44,129 bases of DNA, taken from positions 1 through 44,129 of the forward strand of contig NSIB01000005.1 of the NCBI GenBank assembly GCA_002737625.1, read 5' to 3'. Origin of the DNA: Flavobacteriales bacterium (GTDB lineage Bacteria > Bacteroidota > Bacteroidia > NS11-12g > UBA955). The position numbers and the translations under genes were made by a program. Under the pieces are notes generated by a model that had not been told where the DNA came from, did not search any database, and was given only the letters and a program-made list of their open reading frames with translations. This document shows positions 40,340-44,129 of the stretch, in pieces. The stretch's first letter is position 1, and each line of letters starts with the position of its first letter.

Positions 40340-41496
40340 TGCGATAGGCTAAATTGTGAGACCATGATTTCCAATTCGCGCATCAATCGATTGCGCGGTT
40401 GGTTGGGTGCAAAAATAAATCCATCAACCGCAACATAACGATGATTTGTAACATCGCGAATCACCCTTCTTAAAAAAGGCCCTCGACGATTTGTATTGAG
40501 CTCTGTTTGCCATCCACTCATCCAATATTCTGTGCCGTGAATACCCTTTATTGACCATTTCCGAATGGGGAATTGACCGCTTTCGCTGATTTCAACCCAG
40601 GTGCCTTCCGCAGTTTTGAGATATTTTTTTGTTAGTAAATTGCGTACGGTTATTTGATCCTGTAATGAGTCCGCATTAGCAATAAACTGCAGCATTAAAT
40701 TGCTATGATAGTTTCCAGTTTCCTGCCGTAGCCAAATAAAATCATTGGCTTTGGCCACCAATTTTAATTCAGCGGACAACATGGCTTTTACGTTATAATT
40801 GGCTTCAATGGCAATAGAAATACTGTCGCTGTATCGATTTTGAATTAGGCCAGGATGATGTTTTCCTGTTTTTGTTTCTTGGGTATTTCCCAGTTCGAAT
40901 GGCTTTGTGATTTCAAACAAGGTTTTTTGATTTGCCTGAAACCAAGTAGATGTCAAATTTTTCCCATCCGAATGCGCATCACGAAGGATTAATACCACTT
41001 GTGGGAACGACCAAATATTGCGGATCCAAGTACAATGAATGTTGTTAATGGTAGTATCCTTAAGCGTTTTTCTGGCATTGGATATTTTTGAGTCTCGAGC
41101 TTGAGTGAGGTCTTCAAATTTACTTTTGGGATCAATAATCCAAACCAAAGGAGCGGATTTCATTTTGTTATTTGTTGCAATATCTTTTTCCTCCATTTGG
41201 GAGAAATTATGCATCTCAAACTCGAATTGCGCTTCATAATAACCGTTGTCTGATTTGGTTAGATTTTCTTCAAAACGAATCAAATTGCTATCAACGGCCC
41301 AAAGCGTTTGAGTGAAGATGCCGCTTGCACTGTCTTCAAAGAAATCTGGATAAAAGACTGTGATTTTCGCTGCTGTGCCGATTGTAGAATCTTTTTTGGT
41401 TGTATCGCCGCTTGAGTTACATCCTGAATTCAGTAGGATCAATAAAATAGTTGTAAATCCTACCCCTAATTGGATTCGTTGTCGCATCAATGACAT
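40336..41496 (-). CDS. DUF4837-family lipoprotein
   Basis: The 386-residue protein starts at ATG 41496 (MSLMRQRIQ), sharing bases with the upstream stop in TGATG. A TTG one codon earlier is rejected. A hydrophobic segment (TTILLILLNSG) is followed by Cys and Ser-Ser-Gly-Asp, a lipoprotein signal though a loose lipobox. The body has mixed alpha/beta stretches. The C-terminal part matches the DUF4837 pattern as I remember it: EYWMSGWQTE, NRRGPFLRRV, RYVAVDGFIFAPNQPRNRLMRELEIMV. DUF4837 proteins are Bacteroidota lipoproteins of unknown function, often next to LysM/transglycosylase genes, as here. It may serve the cell wall. Gene order: transglycosylase, this, purN. Confidence 0.85.
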   Translation of the reverse strand: MSLMRQRIQLGVGFTTILLILLNSGCNSSGDTTKKDSTIGTAAKITVFYPDFFEDSASGIFTQTLWAVDSNLIRFEENLTKSDNGYYEAQFEFEMHNFSQMEEKDIATNNKMKSAPLVWIIDPKSKFEDLTQARDSKISNARKTLKDTTINNIHCTWIRNIWSFPQVVLILRDAHSDGKNLTSTWFQANQKTLFEITKPFELGNTQETKTGKHHPGLIQNRYSDSISIAIEANYNVKAMLSAELKLVAKANDFIWLRQETGNYHSNLMLQFIANADSLQDQITVRNLLTKKYLKTAEGTWVEISESGQFPIRKWSIKGIHGTEYWMSGWQTELNTNRRGPFLRRVIRDVTNHRYVAVDGFIFAPNQPRNRLMRELEIMVSQFSLSQ

Positions 41497-42779
41497 CAAC
41501 GGTGTTTTGGTTTTTGGATGATCAATCTTTGACCTACCTGAATATTATTCGAACGCAAGTGATTCCAAGTTTTTATTTGGGTTACAGTAACTCCATGAGT
41601 TCGGGCTATCTGACTTAAGGTTTGCCCTCTCCTTACTACATGAATACTCTTTGAGGTGTTGCCAGATTTTGCTGAGGCATGGTAAGCACCTGAAGTAGCG
41701 CCTGCAACTTGAGCACCGCGGGGTACAGATTTTGGGTAGGCGTAGGGTGCACGATAGTTAGAAGGAACATAGGCTCCTTGAAATTTGGCAAATGCGGCGG
41801 CGCTATCAAATCGATCAATGAAATCCATACTCGCTGAATACGGCATCAAAATGACACTATTGGTTGCCATGTCTGTATTGTGATTGAGCAATTCTTGATT
41901 CAGGCCAGTTAAATTGTGTTGACTGCCCAAGTACTCATTGATTTTCCCCAGATGCATGGTAGAATCAATTTTGGTTGGAGCCAATACGATACTTTGTTCG
42001 TTATACAATGCATTTTTGCCTTTTTCGGTGAAGTTTAGGACATAGGCCACAGCAATAAATTTGGGGACATAGTTCTGGGTTTCTTTGGGTAAAAACGGCA
42101 ATACTTCCCAAAAGTTGGTTCTTCCTCCGCTTCTGCGAATGGCTTTTTGTACGTTGCCAGGTCCGCAATTGTATGAGGCGATACTAAATAACCAATTGTT
42201 AAAAATGGACTGAGAGTTGGCAAAATATTCACAAGCTTTCTGAGTGCTAGCTACAATGCTTTTGCGATCATCGCAGGGGTAACCAATGCGCATACCCATA
42301 AGTTTTCCTGTGTAAGGCATAAACTGCCAAAGGCCCGTTGCACCGCACCATGAAACGGCACTAGGGTTTAAATTGGATTCAATTACAGAAATATACTTCA
42401 ATTCAGTAGGCAAGCCATTTTTATCCAAAATCTCCTCAAAAATGGGAAAATACAATTTCATTCTTTCATGGATTTGGTTAAAATAGCCATCGCCGTAACC
42501 CAAGTAGTAGCGAATGTGTTGCTCTACTAAGCGATGATACTGAAACGGAATTGTGCTACCAATTTGTAACATCATTTCTTCGAATTCTCTTCCGTTGCGA
42601 TAACGTTGTTCACCATGATTTACAGGTGAATGTGAAGGTATATTACCCAATAATTGCTGGGTAAGGCTATCGATTCTAACAATGTGATTGTCGCCCATCG
42701 GATTCAATGGAGCTTGGGCAAAAACATTTGAACATGTCATAAAAGCCAGTGTGATTGCGATGAAGAATGATTTTATCAT
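41496..42779 (-). CDS. Lytic transglycosylase with C-terminal LysM (MltD-like)
   Basis: This periplasmic peptidoglycan lyase has 427 residues. The signal peptide is MIKSFFIAITLAFMTCSNVF (ATG 42779; 23 upstream residues of the longer frame discarded). The SLT domain (about 110-225) has the catalytic Glu134 in YISVIESNLNPSAVS, GATGLWQFMPYTGKLMGM and IASYNCGPGNVQKAI. A Ser/Ala-rich linker with several PYAYP and GAYH stretches leads to one LysM at about 378-423, HVVRRGQTLSQIARTHGVT to QVGQRLIIQ. This layout fits MltD-type enzymes, although E. coli MltD has two LysMs. It is the first gene of the operon with DUF4837 and purN; its stop overlaps the next start. Confidence 0.95.
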   Translation of the reverse strand: MIKSFFIAITLAFMTCSNVFAQAPLNPMGDNHIVRIDSLTQQLLGNIPSHSPVNHGEQRYRNGREFEEMMLQIGSTIPFQYHRLVEQHIRYYLGYGDGYFNQIHERMKLYFPIFEEILDKNGLPTELKYISVIESNLNPSAVSWCGATGLWQFMPYTGKLMGMRIGYPCDDRKSIVASTQKACEYFANSQSIFNNWLFSIASYNCGPGNVQKAIRRSGGRTNFWEVLPFLPKETQNYVPKFIAVAYVLNFTEKGKNALYNEQSIVLAPTKIDSTMHLGKINEYLGSQHNLTGLNQELLNHNTDMATNSVILMPYSASMDFIDRFDSAAAFAKFQGAYVPSNYRAPYAYPKSVPRGAQVAGATSGAYHASAKSGNTSKSIHVVRRGQTLSQIARTHGVTVTQIKTWNHLRSNNIQVGQRLIIQKPKHR

Positions 42780-42860
42780 TTTGTTCAAAAGTAACTCAGT
42801 TAAAGTTGGCTTGGAATAAGCAAAGACTGAGCCAAGAATAAAGGGCACTCAAGAAATGTG

Positions 42861-42868
42861 TATATTTG
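42861..42868 (+). promoter_or_regulatory. -7 element upstream of the alanine dehydrogenase gene
   Basis: TATATTTG, an exact TAnnTTTG, lies 74 bases before ATG 42943, giving the only normal-length leader (about 67-70 bases) seen among the exact matches. The leader holds no recognised structure. The 163-base gap around it otherwise shows only a 41-codon out-of-frame ORF. Confidence 0.4.
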
Positions 42869-42942
42869 TGATAATCTAGATGTAGGAATGGTGCAAAGCC
42901 TTTACTATATTAGAGGTACTAAAAATCATACAGTCCGTGGCA

Positions 42943-44129
42943 ATGTCAAAAAATATTATATCGCCGGAATCCCAAGCGCAGACGCAGTTGCAATCGGTTG
43001 TTCAATTTTTTAAAGGGGGTTCTTTGAATATTGGAATTCCGAAGGAAGTGACATTTCAAGAAAATCGTGTCCCGCTTACCCCAGCTGCCGTGGCTTATTT
43101 TAGCAGCAATGGCCATCGCATTGTAATTGAATCCGGTGCCGGACGCAATGCGAATTTTTCTGATATCCAGTTCAGTGAGGCGGGTGCGGAAATTGTGCAT
43201 TCCAACAAAGACGTTTACGCTTGTGATACGATTTTAAAGATTGATCCGCCAACCTTAACTGAAATTGAATTAATGAAACCGGGTCAGTTATTAATTTCGG
43301 CATTGCAAATTAATCAATTGGATTCTGTGCTATTGCGAAAATTGATGGAGAAAAAAATCAATGCAATGGCTTATGAATATTTGGAAGACGATGGGGGTAC
43401 CCGTCCAATCATTCGTGCGATGAGCGAAATTGCAGGAACGGCTAGTATTCTTATCGCTGCTGAATATTTGAACAATACACATATTGGGAAAGGAGAGTTA
43501 TTGGGCGGATTTGCCGGTGTTCCTCCCACGCAAGTTGTGGTAATTGGTGCGGGTGCTGTGGGGGAGTTTGCAACAAAAGCGGCTTTGGGATTGGGCGCAA
43601 ATGTGAAGGTGTTTGATAACAGCATGTACCGACTTCGTAGAATTCAAAAGTCGTTTGGATTCCATTTATATACCAGTACAATTCAACCACAAGTGATTAA
43701 AAACGCCATTGCCAGTGCCGATGTTGTGATTGGTGCTTTGGCTGGTAATACCGCAAGAAGTCCAATAGTAGTTTCAGAAGAAATGGTAATGGGCATGCGT
43801 GCTCATTCTGTGTTAATTGATGTTGCCATTGATCGTGGAGGAAATTTTGAAACTAGTGAGGTTACCAACCACGAAAAGCCCGTATTTCATAAATACGATG
43901 TAATTCATTATTGTGTTCCCAATATTGCCTCAAGGGTGAGTCGCACTGCCAGTTATACGCTGAGTAATGTTTTTACCCCGATGTTGGATGAGATGGCGCA
44001 AATGGGTGGATTTGGTGAGTTTTTGAAGATGAAAGCGGGGATACGCAAGGGAACCTATTTGTATCGTGGTAGTCTCACAAATAAAAATTTGGCTGATAAA
44101 TTTGGCATCAAATACCACGACATCGATTT
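42943..44129 (+). CDS. ald: Alanine dehydrogenase, 3' end beyond the window
   Basis: It interconverts alanine and pyruvate with NAD and ammonia. The first 395 codons are visible. After a ~28-residue extension the family pattern begins: LNIGIPKEVTFQENRVPLTP, substrate Lys99 in TILKIDPP, the NAD loop VVVIGAGAVGEFATKAALG (Gly202, Gly204, Gly207), Asp225 ending the next strand, and the acid in SVLIDVAIDRGG. The segment that in classic enzymes holds the catalytic His (YLHLA) reads SALQINQL, so Gln122 stands there; I recall this from Bacteroidota homologues generally annotated Ald. Because of it, the true reaction is not assured; a related dehydrogenase of the PNT/AlaDH fold is the alternative. Start ATG 42943. 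Confidence 0.88.
   Translation, partial: MSKNIISPESQAQTQLQSVVQFFKGGSLNIGIPKEVTFQENRVPLTPAAVAYFSSNGHRIVIESGAGRNANFSDIQFSEAGAEIVHSNKDVYACDTILKIDPPTLTEIELMKPGQLLISALQINQLDSVLLRKLMEKKINAMAYEYLEDDGGTRPIIRAMSEIAGTASILIAAEYLNNTHIGKGELLGGFAGVPPTQVVVIGAGAVGEFATKAALGLGANVKVFDNSMYRLRRIQKSFGFHLYTSTIQPQVIKNAIASADVVIGALAGNTARSPIVVSEEMVMGMRAHSVLIDVAIDRGGNFETSEVTNHEKPVFHKYDVIHYCVPNIASRVSRTASYTLSNVFTPMLDEMAQMGGFGEFLKMKAGIRKGTYLYRGSLTNKNLADKFGIKYHDID

Noticed and set aside
42888-43013. 41-codon ORF ahead of and overlapping the alanine dehydrogenase start
   Set aside because: It overlaps 71 bases of a well-supported gene in another frame, has no membrane or family features, and its end lies in clear Ald coding sequence.
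1-44129. Mobile element, prophage, CRISPR or defence island
   Set aside because: Every gene-sized frame is explained by conserved Bacteroidota genes or single-copy envelope proteins. I saw no transposase, integrase, direct-repeat array, tRNA-adjacent junction or toxin-antitoxin pair, and no block of deviant composition by eye.

Overview
The window is an ordinary, gene-dense chromosomal segment of a member of the Bacteroidota. The evidence is a type IX secretion (CHU_C / gliding-motility-type) C-terminal domain, a TonB-dependent receptor with a Bacteroidota-style N-terminus, DUF4837 and TIGR02757 proteins, a fused malic enzyme-phosphotransacetylase, the near absence of Shine-Dalgarno sequences, and many exact copies of the Bacteroidota -7 promoter element TAnnTTTG just ahead of start codons. 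I cannot place it below phylum; moderate GC and gene content suit Sphingobacteriales, Chitinophagales or Cytophagales relatives. I see no tRNA, rRNA, CRISPR, IS element, integrase or prophage, and no gene-free stretch above about 180 bases.

Layout. 1-3286 (minus): cinA, guaA and the start of a periplasmic-binding-fold protein. 3322-5463: rnhA (plus) meets recN (minus) tail to tail; recN follows pfkA. 6549-7400: unrecognised lipoprotein with a terminator. 7561-12770 (plus): lon, a 52-residue membrane protein, a secreted thioredoxin-fold protein that lacks CXXC, and a membrane-anchored coiled-coil protein, closed by a 61-base perfect hairpin that also serves the opposing genes. 12878-19439 (minus): one operon tetR - outer membrane factor - periplasmic adaptor - RND pump. 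19535-21304: sppA. 21486-26938 (minus): fumC, folP, rpe, TonB-dependent receptor. 27092-29807 (plus): maeB and a GNAT acetyltransferase. 29878-32292 (plus): rseP, hscB, a phosphoribosyltransferase. 32377-34860: large T9SS-exported repeat protein. 34912-36243: dihydroorotase, overlapping a DUF58 gene on the other strand. 37278-39671 (minus): trxA, TIGR02757, a PLP transsulfuration enzyme. 39767-42779 (minus): a tightly coupled lytic transglycosylase - DUF4837 lipoprotein - purN operon. 42943-end: alanine dehydrogenase, cut by the window edge.

Most of the content is conserved metabolism and envelope maintenance: purine and pyrimidine synthesis (guaA, purN, pyrC), central carbon (pfkA, fumC, maeB, rpe), folate, methionine, proteolysis (lon, sppA, rseP) and DNA repair (recN, rnhA). 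I found no convincing new defence system or mobile island. The most interesting signals are the systematic placement of -7 elements 4-14 bases before start codons (predicting leaderless or nearly leaderless mRNAs), the 35-base divergent cinA/rnhA promoter, the lon-linked small membrane protein with its CXXC-less secreted partner, the 29-bp perfect hairpin, a dyad over the tetR promoter, and several changes at normally conserved active-site residues (PFK Asp103 to Asn, dihydroorotase HxH to QxH, alanine dehydrogenase His to Gln).
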